In this document: piece by piece, positions 26,978 to 34,928 of the stretch
Layout of the letters: every line of letters starts with the position of its first letter
Numbering within the stretch: position 1 is the stretch's first letter
NCBI GenBank assembly: GCA_003435055.1
Contig: QUMM01000010.1
Location: 16,568-80,567, forward strand
Length of the DNA: 64,000 nt
Reading direction: 5' to 3'
From: Lachnospiraceae bacterium OF09-6
Lineage (GTDB): Bacteria; Bacillota; Clostridia; Lachnospirales; Lachnospiraceae
Translations under genes and position numbers: made by a program
Notes under the pieces: model-generated
What the model saw: only the letters and a program-made list of their open reading frames with translations
Told to the model about the DNA's origin: nothing
Databases searched by the model: none

Positions 26978-27987
26978 ATGCTTACAGCAAAAGAAAACTT
27001 ATTAGAGACATTAAAAGTAGACGGCAAACCGGATCGTCTGGTAAAACAGTATGAAGGAAATGTATTCTTCCCTCCAAACCCGGCAGCAATGTATATCAGA
27101 GGCAACCGTCATCCAGGAATGGAACCAATGAAAGACCGCTTTGGAACTACCATTCTCTGGCCGGAAAACCAGGTAGCAGCAATGCCTCATGTAACCAATG
27201 ACAACAAGGTGATCAGCGATATTACTGAATGGAAAGATCAGCTGGTAATGCCGGATCTGGAAGCAAACTGCTCTGACCCTGCACTGTGGGAACCGTTCAT
27301 TAAACAGGCAGAAGAGATTCGTGCCAAAGGTGATCTGGTTATGGCATTTATGCCTACCGGTGTATTTGAAAGACTTCATTTCCTCATGGGATTCGAAGAT
27401 ATGCTGATGAACTTCCTGCTGGAGCCGGAAGATATGATGGATCTTTGTAATGCAATCGGTGAATATCGTTATCAGTATATGAAGCTGATCGTAGATAACA
27501 TCAAACCAGATGTCATGCTCAGTCATGATGACTGGGGATCCAAACATTCTTTATTCGTCAGCCCGGATACCTGGCGTGAATTTATCAAACCACAGTATGT
27601 AAAAACCTATGGTTATATGAAAGAGCGTGGTATTATCATTATGCATCACGCAGATTCCTTTATGGACCAATCGTAGAAGATATGGTAGAACTGGGAATTG
27701 ATATCTGGCAGGGAGCACTTCCGGAAAATGATATTCCAAAGCTCCAGAAACAGCTGGCTGGCAGAATGACATTGATGGGCGGACTAGATGCATCTGTTGT
27801 AGACCGTGCAGATTCTACCGAAGAAGAGATCCGCAAGGAAGTACGCAGAGCATGCCAGACTTATGGACCAGGCGGACACTTCATTCCATGTATTACCTAC
27901 GGTGCTCCAGGATGCCTGTTCAAACATGTAGATCCGATCATCAATGATGAAATTGACAAATACAATAAAGAAACTTATGGGATTTAA
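26978..27987 (+). CDS. UroD-family (corrinoid-type) methyltransferase, frame broken by one base
   Basis: The start MLTAKENLLETLK and the fold pattern place it in the uroporphyrinogen decarboxylase superfamily. It belongs to the branch used as substrate methyltransferases (O-demethylase methyltransferase I), not in heme synthesis: heme decarboxylase motifs and neighbours are lacking. SHDDWGSKHSLFVSPDTWREF and IIIMHHADSF (a metal-binding His region) are visible. The frame breaks at about 27667; one added base (GGACC to GGACCC) joins it to the C-terminal part, giving 336 residues. It probably takes a methyl group from a small methoxy or methylamine-type compound onto a corrinoid protein. No corrinoid protein gene is nearby, so a partner must be encoded elsewhere. 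Confidence 0.75.
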
Positions 27988-28028
27988 AGTCTCTGGCATA
28001 GAATAGGAGAGGCACCAAAAGGACAGAA

Positions 28029-28068
28029 AATGAGCCGGGAAAATCACGTTCCCGGCTCGCTTTTTATC
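28029..28068 (+). terminator. Rho-independent terminator between methyltransferase and YjiH-family genes
   Basis: GAGCCGGGAA and TTCCCGGCTC form a 10-bp stem, followed by GCTTTTTAT. The YjiH-family gene starts 28 bases later, so readthrough or attenuation may set its level. Confidence 0.85.
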
Positions 28069-28095
28069 CTGATTGGGATAAAAAAGGGAGAAGGT

Positions 28096-29529
28096 ATGGA
28101 AAAAACAACATATAAATGGTCTGCGTACCTGAAGTTCGTAGCATTTTCGTTATTAGGAATTTTTGTATTTTTTATCAATGTACCATTTCCGGGATATGAG
28201 ATACAGCTTGGAATCTGGAAATGGGGAGCTGTTCCGGCACAGAGTAATGTGATGGTGTCTCATCTGACCAATTTTCTAAAAGCAGCATTGTTTACAGGTA
28301 ATTTTAAAGCAATGCCGCTGATCGTGTGGGGAATTGGTGTTTACAGTATTGTGGACCTGTTTGTACTGCGGCCGGATAAGTTCTGGCATACAACCAAAGT
28401 AGCAGCCGTATTTGCCGTATTTAAAATTGTGGGATTTGGTCTGTTATGCTTTGCTATGCTGGAGATCTACCTGGGCTGGCATCCAGGATTTATGGGATGG
28501 TTTTTTGAACCAGTGCCATCACTGAGCGATAAAAGTATCTGTATGTTTATTATGAACAGTATTCTGGTGACGATCTCCATTTCTATTCCGGCAGCATCGC
28601 TATTCCTGCCATTGCTGGTGGATTATGGACTGGTGGATTTTGTAGGCGTACTGGTACGGCCAATTATGCGTCCGGTATTCAAACTCCCTGGAAGAGCGGC
28701 TGTGATCATGGTGTCTGCATTTCTTGGAAATTTTTCAGTAGGACACATTGCGGTGAATGATCAGTATAAAACGGGAAGAATGACAGAACGGGAAGCGGTA
28801 GTAATCGGAACCAGTTTTTCTACCGTGTCGGTGGGATTTTTGATGGCTTTGGCCAACAATACCGGGTTAAATGAACGTGGATACTGGAATTTGTATTTCT
28901 GGACTGCATTTTTGATTACACTTTTGGTCAGCCTGATCGGTGTGCGGATCTATCCGCTTCGTCAGATCCCTGATCGTTGTTATCCGGGAGTGGAAGCCTG
29001 CCCGGAACCACTGATCAAGAAAAACATTCTGAAAGTAGCCTGGAAAGAGGCACTGGATGTGGCCGCGAATCAAGATCCGCTGATCAGCAGAATCGGTTAT
29101 ATCATGAAAGAAACGATCGGCGTACTGGGAACTGTAGCATCAGGAACAGCCTTCTTTGCAACGGCGGGTGTACTGCTGTATACGTATACACCGATTGTGA
29201 AATGGGTGGGTTATCTCTTCTATCCATTTATGAGAATCTCTATTCCAAAGGCAGAAGCCGTGACTGCCTGTACCGGCGCAGCTGTATCATTTGTAGAAGT
29301 GACTATTCCGGCACTGCTGGTAACAGTAGGAGAATGGAGTATGCGTACCAGGTACATGATGGCAGTGATCCCGGTTACTTCCATTATCTTCCTGGCCAGC
29401 TTCGTGCCGTGCCTGATGGCGACAGAAGTTCCGGTAAAGTTCAAAGATATGGTAATCATCTGGGTAGAGCGGATGCTTCTGTCTGTATTGATCACAGGAA
29501 TTTTCGCTATCATCCTGTTCCCGGCATAA
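28096..29529 (+). CDS. YjiH-family membrane protein (nucleoside-recognition/gate domains)
   Basis: This is a 477-residue integral membrane protein with about ten helices and two Gate-like regions (LPLLVDYGLVDFVGVLVRPIM near residue 175; EAVTACTGAAVSFVEVTIPALL near 395). It resembles YjiH/SpoIIM-like transporters of unknown substrate. The ATG at 28096 is chosen because GGGAGAAGG precedes it; an upstream frame to 28030 would run through the terminator. It lies in the same direction as the GPH transporter and methyltransferase genes, so it may export a product or import a second compound. Confidence 0.75.
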   Translation: MEKTTYKWSAYLKFVAFSLLGIFVFFINVPFPGYEIQLGIWKWGAVPAQSNVMVSHLTNFLKAALFTGNFKAMPLIVWGIGVYSIVDLFVLRPDKFWHTTKVAAVFAVFKIVGFGLLCFAMLEIYLGWHPGFMGWFFEPVPSLSDKSICMFIMNSILVTISISIPAASLFLPLLVDYGLVDFVGVLVRPIMRPVFKLPGRAAVIMVSAFLGNFSVGHIAVNDQYKTGRMTEREAVVIGTSFSTVSVGFLMALANNTGLNERGYWNLYFWTAFLITLLVSLIGVRIYPLRQIPDRCYPGVEACPEPLIKKNILKVAWKEALDVAANQDPLISRIGYIMKETIGVLGTVASGTAFFATAGVLLYTYTPIVKWVGYLFYPFMRISIPKAEAVTACTGAAVSFVEVTIPALLVTVGEWSMRTRYMMAVIPVTSIIFLASFVPCLMATEVPVKFKDMVIIWVERMLLSVLITGIFAIILFPA

Positions 29530-29534
29530 AGCAG

Positions 29535-29693
29535 AAAATTTGTAACTATTCAGAACCCACTGTTCCGCGAGGTGTTTTGGCATGAAAATGCCAAAATCCC
29601 GAGACATGCAAGTCAAAATCCCATCGCCGAAGGCGATTTTCGATGGATTTTGACTCGTAACTGTGAAGGTACTGAACAGTTACGAAAATTTTT
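29535..29693. repeat. 160-bp inverted-repeat element with internal hairpins
   Basis: The ends are imperfect inverted repeats: AAAATTTGTAACTATTCAG at 29535 and CTGAACAGTTACGAAAATT near 29672. Inside are a perfect hairpin (TTTTGGCAT/ATGCCAAAA, 29575-29596) and a second long one (GTCAAAATCCCATCG with CGATGGATTTTGAC, 29612-29654). There is no reading frame. The layout is that of a miniature inverted-repeat element or a multi-hairpin intergenic repeat. Confidence 0.65.
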
Positions 29694-29696
29694 AAT

Positions 29697-29736
29697 AAGC
29701 CCCGGAAATTAGAAAGACTGGTTTCTCGGGGCTTGT
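29697..29736. terminator. Terminator hairpin before the small minus-strand gene
   Basis: AAGCCCCG pairs with CGGGGCTT across about 24 bases, and GAAA/TTTC extends the stem. It sits between the repeat element and the end of the minus-strand gene. Confidence 0.65.
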
Positions 29737-29741
29737 ATGTA

Positions 29742-29972
29742 TCATTGAGACATTTGCTTCAGAGATTCGATCAATTCCAGATCCGTGGAGGTAACTTTCA
29801 GATTAGATTCGATGATCTTTCCTTCCGGGGTGGTAATCGAAAAAGCTATTACACTGCCTTCTTTCAGAGCTGGCTGGGCTGCGCGTAAAAAAGCAGGGAA
29901 CTTTGGGTGCTGATCGGTAAAACGCTGCCACAGACTTTTAAGCTGAAGCAGAGACTGAAAATTCATGGCCAT
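29742..29972 (-). CDS. Small conserved protein of unknown function (76 residues)
   Basis: This is a soluble 76-residue protein (WQRFTDQHPKFPAFLRAAQ in the N-half; EGSVIAFSITTPEGKIIESNLKV in the beta-rich C-half). AAAGGAG lies 7-8 bases before the ATG at 29972. The mixed alpha/beta layout and clean ribosome site support a real gene. Similar short proteins occur in Clostridia, as far as I recall, without a known role. It stands alone, facing away from tRNA-Trp. Confidence 0.65.
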   Translation of the reverse strand: MAMNFQSLLQLKSLWQRFTDQHPKFPAFLRAAQPALKEGSVIAFSITTPEGKIIESNLKVTSTDLELIESLKQMSQ

Positions 29973-30053
29973 AGTAATACTCCTTTGCTATATGTTTTTG
30001 CGAATAGATCGTATCACTTTTTAAGAAAAACGTCAAATTATTTCAAAAAGATA

Positions 30054-30082
30054 TTGACAGAAAATAGGAATCATGGTATAAA
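30054..30082 (+). promoter_or_regulatory. Promoter for tRNA-Trp
   Basis: TTGACA (30054-30059), 17 bases, TATAAA (30077-30082). The mature tRNA would begin 20 bases after the -10. Confidence 0.85.
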
Positions 30083-30101
30083 TATTTGGTGAGCAACACA
30101 C

Positions 30102-30172
30102 AGGGGATTGGTCAAATGGTATGACAGAAGTCTCCAAAACTTTTAGCGGGAGTTCGATTCTCTCATCCCCTG
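30102..30172 (+). tRNA. tRNA-Trp (anticodon CCA)
   Basis: The acceptor strands AGGGGAT and ATCCCCT pair. The anticodon arm GAAGT-CTCCAAA-ACTTT shows anticodon CCA in a 7-base loop, and the T arm GGGAGTTCGATTCTCTC has TTCGA. The discriminator base is G, as expected for tRNA-Trp. The 3' CCA is not encoded. Confidence 0.93.
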
Positions 30173-30178
30173 CTCCGA

Positions 30179-30226
30179 TAAGTCGAAAAACCTTGTAAAT
30201 ACAAGGGTTTTCGGCTTTTTTGTTTT
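30179..30226 (+). terminator. Terminator after tRNA-Trp
   Basis: AAGTCGAAAAACCTTG and CAAGGGTTTTCGGCTT pair (with G-U), followed by TTTTTTGTTTTG. Confidence 0.85.
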
Positions 30227-30227
30227 G

Positions 30228-30266
30228 TAGTGATTTTAAAAGTCATCACTAAAGTCATCACTAAAT
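30228..30266 (+). repeat. Tandem 13-bp repeats with inverted half-site downstream of tRNA-Trp (att-like)
   Basis: AAAGTCATCACTA occurs twice in tandem (30239-30251 and 30251-30263). TAGTGAT at 30228-30234 is the inverse of the ATCACTA core. Repeats of this kind next to a tRNA often mark the arm sites or scar of a tyrosine-recombinase element. No integrase gene is present. From here to the Rpn gene at 30421 I see no gene, only A/T-rich sequence. Confidence 0.45.
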
Positions 30267-30420
30267 TCGAAGAAAGGAGAGAAGCTATTTGTTCAAGGCT
30301 TTAGTGGATGACATAAAAATATCAGATTTCCCTAGAATGAAATAATTTTATTTTCTTTTCATAGAAAAGAAAGAGTGACTATGATATAGTTGTATTAAGA
30401 AAAGACAGGAGGGATCTCAA

Positions 30421-31386
30421 ACGGCTGAGAAAAATAAGTTAAAACCAGACACCATACTAAAGAACTTCTGGAGAAATAACCATCATTTTGCAGATCTGTT
30501 TAATGCAGTATTTTTTGATGGAGAACAGGTACTAAAGCCAGAAGACCTTACAGAAGCAGATACCGATGTTTCATCACTGTTAAAGTTTAATGGACATGCG
30601 GAGACAGTACAGAAAGTCATGGATGTTGTCAAGAAGACAGCATACGGAGTAGACTTCGTAATCTGGGGACTGGAAAATCAGGAAAAGGTGCATTATGCAA
30701 TGCCTCTTCGTCACATGATCGGAGATTCATTTTCTTACATGAAAGAGTATAATGAGATAGCAGCCAGGAACAAAAAGGATAAGAATTTTGCATCATCTGA
30801 TGAATTCCTGTCGAATCTGAGGAAAACAGACCGGCTTCATCCGGTTATCAGCCTGTGTGTGTATTATGGAGAAAAAGAATGGGATGGACCGTTTACTCTG
30901 ACAGACATGCTGGAAGTACCGGATAAGTTAAAGATTCTGGTATCAGATTATAAAATGAATTTGTTACAAATAAGAGACAGTGAAAGTCTCAGTTTTCATG
31001 ATTCAGATGTAGATACGGTATTTGATGTAAGCCGTTCGATTTATGAGCGGAATTATGACAAAATCAATACTGTATATAGGCATAAGTCTATATCATCTGA
31101 ACTGGGAGTTGTAATAGGGGCAATAACAGAATCACAGAAATTGATTGACCATGCTTTGGCATCAGAAGGAAAAGGAGGGCAGGTTAATATGTGTAGTGCT
31201 TTGGAAGAATTAGAACAGCAGGGAATCCAGAAAGGAATTCAGGAAGGAATGCAACAGGGAATCGCGGCAAATATACGAACCTGCAAGACATTCCATATCA
31301 GTAAAGAAGCGGCAGTAAAAAATATTATGAAGGAATTTGCATTATCAGAAGAAGAAGCAAATGAATATATGAAAAAATACTGGTAA
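30421..31386 (+). CDS. Rpn-family nuclease/transposase-like protein with apparent ACG start
   Basis: This protein belongs to the recombination-promoting nuclease group (PD-(D/E)XK fold). It contains AVFFDGEQVLKPEDL, YGVDFVIWGLENQEKVHYAMPLR (in two parts) and the family's C-terminal GIQKGIQEGMQQGI repeats before a helix-turn-helix-like tail. The first ATG, at 30619, would remove 66 well-matching residues. The frame is open upstream to an AGGAGG at 30407-30412, and the codon 8 bases after that site is ACG, so ACG (or a mutated ATG) is the probable start. The length is then 321 residues. These genes are mobile, multi-copy and often degenerate. A second, different member lies at 61.8 kb. Confidence 0.8.
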   Translation, partial: TAEKNKLKPDTILKNFWRNNHHFADLFNAVFFDGEQVLKPEDLTEADTDVSSLLKFNGHAETVQKVMDVVKKTAYGVDFVIWGLENQEKVHYAMPLRHMIGDSFSYMKEYNEIAARNKKDKNFASSDEFLSNLRKTDRLHPVISLCVYYGEKEWDGPFTLTDMLEVPDKLKILVSDYKMNLLQIRDSESLSFHDSDVDTVFDVSRSIYERNYDKINTVYRHKSISSELGVVIGAITESQKLIDHALASEGKGGQVNMCSALEELEQQGIQKGIQEGMQQGIAANIRTCKTFHISKEAAVKNIMKEFALSEEEANEYMKKYW

Positions 31387-31410
31387 TGCAAATAATCAAC
31401 AAAAAGGTCA

Positions 31411-31440
31411 GGGTGAAGTCAGTGCGGCTTCACCCTTTTT
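31411..31440 (+). terminator. Terminator after the first Rpn gene
   Basis: GGGTGAAG and CTTCACCC flank a short loop and are followed by TTTTT. Confidence 0.8.
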
Positions 31441-31540
31441 AAAAATAGGTTGAAAGTTGTGTATTCTGTGTATTTAGAACCGTTACATTGAATGTTGGAA
31501 TCTGATAAATTATAATCGGAGTCAGAAAGGAGAAAACAAA

Positions 31541-32234
31541 ATGTGGAACACAAAGTTATATAAAGCCATGATAGAAACCATAGTCAAGGAACAATGAATT
31601 TATAGATTATAAGACGGAAAAAATACAATATAAAAATACAGAATTTACAGGATGTGTCAGTGCGAATTTTTTGAAAAAAGGTCGACAGCTGATTACTCTG
31701 GAACGTTTATTTCAAAGTTATTATGGTGAGAGTCTGAATCGGTCTTTATACTGTTTGCCAGAAGCAAGAGACAGACTGCAGTTTCTGGTAGAGCAGACTG
31801 TGCGGATCACGGGATTGGAAGAGTTTGGAAAATATATGGGAAAAGTATTAGCGGTAGATACTTTTTTTCTCAATGAAGACCGACACACGCATAATCTGGC
31901 AGTATTGCTGGATGAATATGGAGAATATCATTACTGTCCGATGTTTGACCATGGTGGGGCATTACTTTCCGATACAACCTTAGTCTATCCCATGACAGGA
32001 GATGTATATGCATTAATTGAGAATGCAAAACCGAAAACTTTTTGCGGGAATTTCGATGAGCAGCTGGATATTGCAGAAGAATTGTATGGACAGCAGATAC
32101 AGTTCATGTTCGACGATAAAGAAGCAGACAGACTGTTAAACGAAGAAGCAGGTTATCCACAAGACATAAAAGAACGAGTCAGTACCATACTCAGATGGCA
32201 GAAACACCGATATCAGTATCTGTTTCAAAAATAA
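31541..32234 (+). CDS. HipA-like kinase-fold protein, frame disrupted near its start
   Basis: AAAGGAG precedes an ATG at 31541 that gives MWNTKLYKAMIET and then a stop at 31597. The remaining protein continues in another frame, beginning NNEFIDYKTEKI. Two extra bases (ACC to ACCC near 31580 and GGAAC to GGAAAC near 31590) would give an unbroken 231-residue protein, whose total length is then divisible by three. The body has VDTFFLNEDRHTHNLAVLL, the catalytic/Mg-binding stretch of HipA-type kinases, and MFDHGGALL. It is shorter than HipA (about 440) and lacks the N-terminal part. It may be a broken toxin or regulator, or a small kinase-fold protein hit by two indels. Confidence 0.6.
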
Positions 32235-32333
32235 ACTGGAATCTGTATAGTGTCTAAAGTTGACCTGCATACAGGGAAAAAGTATAATATTATAACAGGC
32301 AAAGAATGAAAAAGACTGCAGGAGGTGAAACTA

Positions 32334-32716
32334 ATGAGATGTACTTTGATGCATAAGAGAATCCCAGTAGTGGAGCTGGAATTGGATGATGCAACCGGAT
32401 TTATCAGCGGATTATATGAAGTGTATGCACCAGAACATCTTCCTGTGGGAGTCCCGGTGAAAAAGGGCATGGCAGATCGGTCAGCGTTGAATGTGAAAAG
32501 CTGAAAGATGCAGGAGAACTGATTCGAAGTGCATTTGATGATGAAAGAGCAGTGCAATTTATCAATGAAAAAAGAGTAGACAGCATTGTGACGTCAACAG
32601 AAAAGCGCATTCGTATACTGGAAGAATATGCATTGCATTTTAATGGGAAATCAGCAACCATGTCAACAGAAGATGATGTGAAAAAGAATACGGTAGAGGA
32701 TTATTTGAATCGTTAG
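32334..32716 (+). pseudogene. Remnant or frameshifted small gene with a HipA-like N-terminal domain
   Basis: GGAGG precedes an ATG at 32334. The first 56 residues (MRCTLMHKRIPVVELELDDA ... GMADRSALN) closely resemble the N-terminus of a clostridial HipA-like protein and stop at 32504. A second frame, one base back, then runs to the TAG at 32716 and ends KKNTVEDYLNR. Either one missing base near 32490 joins them into a protein of about 127 residues, or this is a truncated HipA-like gene fused to unrelated sequence. The position just behind the HipA-like kinase domain suggests a split or decayed two-gene unit. Confidence 0.5.
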
Positions 32717-32751
32717 AGTGGGGATGCTAGTGCAGCATCCCCATTTTTTTC
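32717..32751. terminator. Bidirectional terminator overlapping the LysR gene end
   Basis: GTGGGGATGCT and AGCATCCCCA form the stem, followed by TTTTTTT. The last LysR codons on the minus strand are inside the stem. Confidence 0.85.
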
Positions 32752-33638
32752 GGTAGATCCATGTGCTGATAGGTATGCAGAATCTTTTCCAGTTCATAGA
32801 TGGCCGGTGTCAGGAATTTGTTTTTATGGTATACCAGCTTAAACTTCCGGTTCCATTCTCCGTCAGCCTGATAAAAGGCACGGATGGCACCATGCTGTAG
32901 TTCATGCTGCATGAGCCGCAGGGACATGACGGAAAGTACCTGATTATAGAGTACCGCATTAAGCAGTACCCGGGGACTGTTGGCTTCCCAGGCAGTGATA
33001 TAGGACAGTTGATGTCTGGAAGCGTAATCTTCAAAGAGCTGCCGGGTGCCGCTGCCGGATTCTCTCATGGAAAAGGACTGCCCCTGAAGATCGGAAACAG
33101 TCAGTTCCTGACGAGTATAAAAGGGATGCTTCTTTCCAACGGCCAGCACCAGACTGTCATCAATGACAGGCAGCACAATCAGATCCGAGGACAAGATCTC
33201 ACCTTCTACAACAGCGGCATCCAGTTCGGACTTTAGCAGCTTTTCTTCGATATCTCTGGTATTGCTGACATAGGAATAAACGGACATTTCAGGAAAATGT
33301 TCCTGAAGTGCGACTACAACAGAGGGAGTCAGGCAGGTGCCAACGGTAATGGTAGAACCAAGCTTCAGGGTCGAAGATTGTCCCTGATTCAGCATCAGTT
33401 CCTCCACCTGTCGAAATTGCTGTACCAGTTGTTCTGCATGAGGAAGCAAAAGCTTTCCACGGTCGGTGAGATACAGCTTTTTGCCAAGACGTTCGAATAG
33501 AAGCCCGTTATAGTGTTTCTCCAGTTCGCCGATGGCCTGGCTGACGGTCGGCTGCGACAGATATAGTGCCCGGGCAGCACTACTCATGGATCCCTGCTGT
33601 GCTACTGTAAGAAAAATAGTAAGGTGACGAAGGGTCAT
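32727..33638 (-). CDS. LysR-family regulator next to a sulfite/nitrite reductase gene
   Basis: This is a 303-residue LysR protein. The helix-turn-helix GSMSSAARALYLSQPTVSQAI lies at about residues 17-37. The effector domain has KLGSTITVGTCLTP and RESGSGTRQLFEDYA, a small-anion or metabolite pocket pattern seen in CysB/CysL-like members. AAAGGAG precedes the ATG at 33638. It is transcribed away from the siroheme reductase gene, 197 bases apart, the usual layout of a LysR activator and its target. Bacillus CysL controls sulfite reductase in the same way. The effector is unknown. Confidence 0.88.
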   Translation of the reverse strand: MTLRHLTIFLTVAQQGSMSSAARALYLSQPTVSQAIGELEKHYNGLLFERLGKKLYLTDRGKLLLPHAEQLVQQFRQVEELMLNQGQSSTLKLGSTITVGTCLTPSVVVALQEHFPEMSVYSYVSNTRDIEEKLLKSELDAAVVEGEILSSDLIVLPVIDDSLVLAVGKKHPFYTRQELTVSDLQGQSFSMRESGSGTRQLFEDYASRHQLSYITAWEANSPRVLLNAVLYNQVLSVMSLRLMQHELQHGAIRAFYQADGEWNRKFKLVYHKNKFLTPAIYELEKILHTYQHMDLPKKMGMLH

Positions 33639-33835
33639 AATGCATCTCCTTTGAAAAATCAATAAAACCACTCGCAAATTGGTATATATGGATTGGAATG
33701 GTTGAAATTTCCTGTTATGTATAGATAATTCCTATGATTTCTATAAAATAATATCATTTTTCAAATATATCGACAAGTGATAAGATATAGATATAGGAAA
33801 ACAAAAGTGAATGTTCACAGAACAGGAGGAGAATC

Positions 33836-34762
33836 ATGTCGGCACTGACAGTCAGCAAAGAGGAAGAAAAACGATTAAAAGGACAGGGATTCCTGAATAA
33901 CAGAGGAACGGATGAATTTTCCGCACGCGTGATTACGGTGAACGGGAAAGTAACGGCCGCTCAACACAGATGTATGGCAGATGCAGCGGAAAAATACGGA
34001 AACGGCAAATTGGCCTACACCACCAGACTTTCCGTAGAGATTCCGGGTATCCCATATGAGAAGATTGAAGAATTTCAGGCATTTATTGCAAAAGAAGGCC
34101 TGATGACAGGGGGAACCGGAGCAAAGGTACGCCCGGTAGTTTCCTGTAAGGGTACCACATGCCAGTACGGACTGCTGGATTCCTATGGTATCTCAGAAGA
34201 GATTTTCCACAGATTTTATGAAGGATACCGTCAGGTGGCGTTGCCACACAAGTTCAAGATCGCAGTCGGCGGATGCCCGAATAACTGTGTAAAGCCAAAT
34301 CTGAATGATGTGGGTATCATCGGACAGCGAATTCCACAGCAGGATCTGGAAAAATGCAAGGGATGTAAGAAATGTGCGATCGAAGCAGTCTGTCCAAATA
34401 AGGTGGCAAAAGTAACAGATGGAAAGCTTCATATCGATGAAGAAGCCTGTCGCCATTGCGGACGATGCGTAGGCAAATGTCCGTTTGATTCTATTCCGGA
34501 CGGAATCTATGGATACAAGATTTATGTAGGCGGTCGCTGGGGAAAGAAGGTGGCAAAGGGAAGAGCACTGGGCAAGATCTTCACTACCAAAGAAGAAGCA
34601 CTGGATGTCATCGAAAAAGCAATCCTGTTGTTCAAAGAACAGGGAGAAAAGGGCGAACGTTTTGCCGAGACCATTGACCGGATCGGATTTGAAAAGGCAG
34701 AAAAGCAGCTGCTGTCAGATGAACTGCTGGAACGTAAGGAGCAGATACTGGCAGAAGCATAA
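33836..34762 (+). CDS. Small siroheme sulfite/nitrite reductase-like protein with 2[4Fe-4S] ferredoxin domain
   Basis: This is a 308-residue protein. The N-terminal half is a nitrite/sulfite reductase half-domain (KLAYTTRLSVEIPGIPYEKI in part). The siroheme/4Fe-4S cysteines are CKGTTC (about residue 105) and GGCPNNC (about 142-148). Two ferredoxin clusters are inserted behind it, CKGCKKCAIEAVCP (about 176) and CRHCGRCVGKCP (about 204). This single-chain DsrAB-like layout resembles AsrC-type and F420-independent small sulfite reductases. No AsrA/AsrB electron-transfer genes or Nir genes lie beside it. It probably reduces sulfite or nitrite using reduced ferredoxin. The divergent LysR gene is its likely regulator. 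Confidence 0.8.
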   Translation: MSALTVSKEEEKRLKGQGFLNNRGTDEFSARVITVNGKVTAAQHRCMADAAEKYGNGKLAYTTRLSVEIPGIPYEKIEEFQAFIAKEGLMTGGTGAKVRPVVSCKGTTCQYGLLDSYGISEEIFHRFYEGYRQVALPHKFKIAVGGCPNNCVKPNLNDVGIIGQRIPQQDLEKCKGCKKCAIEAVCPNKVAKVTDGKLHIDEEACRHCGRCVGKCPFDSIPDGIYGYKIYVGGRWGKKVAKGRALGKIFTTKEEALDVIEKAILLFKEQGEKGERFAETIDRIGFEKAEKQLLSDELLERKEQILAEA

Positions 34763-34805
34763 AACTGAGACAGAAGATCAGGAAGCAGAGTCGTTGTTTG
34801 CGGAA

Positions 34806-34832
34806 GAAAGACCGTAGATAACGGCTCTTTTG
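34806..34832 (+). terminator. Weak terminator-like hairpin after the reductase
   Basis: GACCGT and ACGGCTC can pair partly around AGATA and are followed by TTTTG. The stem is imperfect. Confidence 0.35.
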
Positions 34833-34928
34833 TATCTGTAAAAGTGTTCTGGTTACCGTATTTTTTATAGATGTTACAGGAGTTTTATGCTATACTGGTG
34901 AGAAGAATACCCACAGAGGAGAAGCAGC

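Noticed and set aside
26978..27987. Heme-pathway uroporphyrinogen decarboxylase (hemE)
   Set aside because: It lacks hemE context and hemE-type motifs. The sequence and the transporter neighbour fit the methyltransferase branch.
30421..31386. Insertion sequence
   Set aside because: Rpn proteins are called transposase-like, but no terminal inverted repeats or target duplications are visible around either copy.
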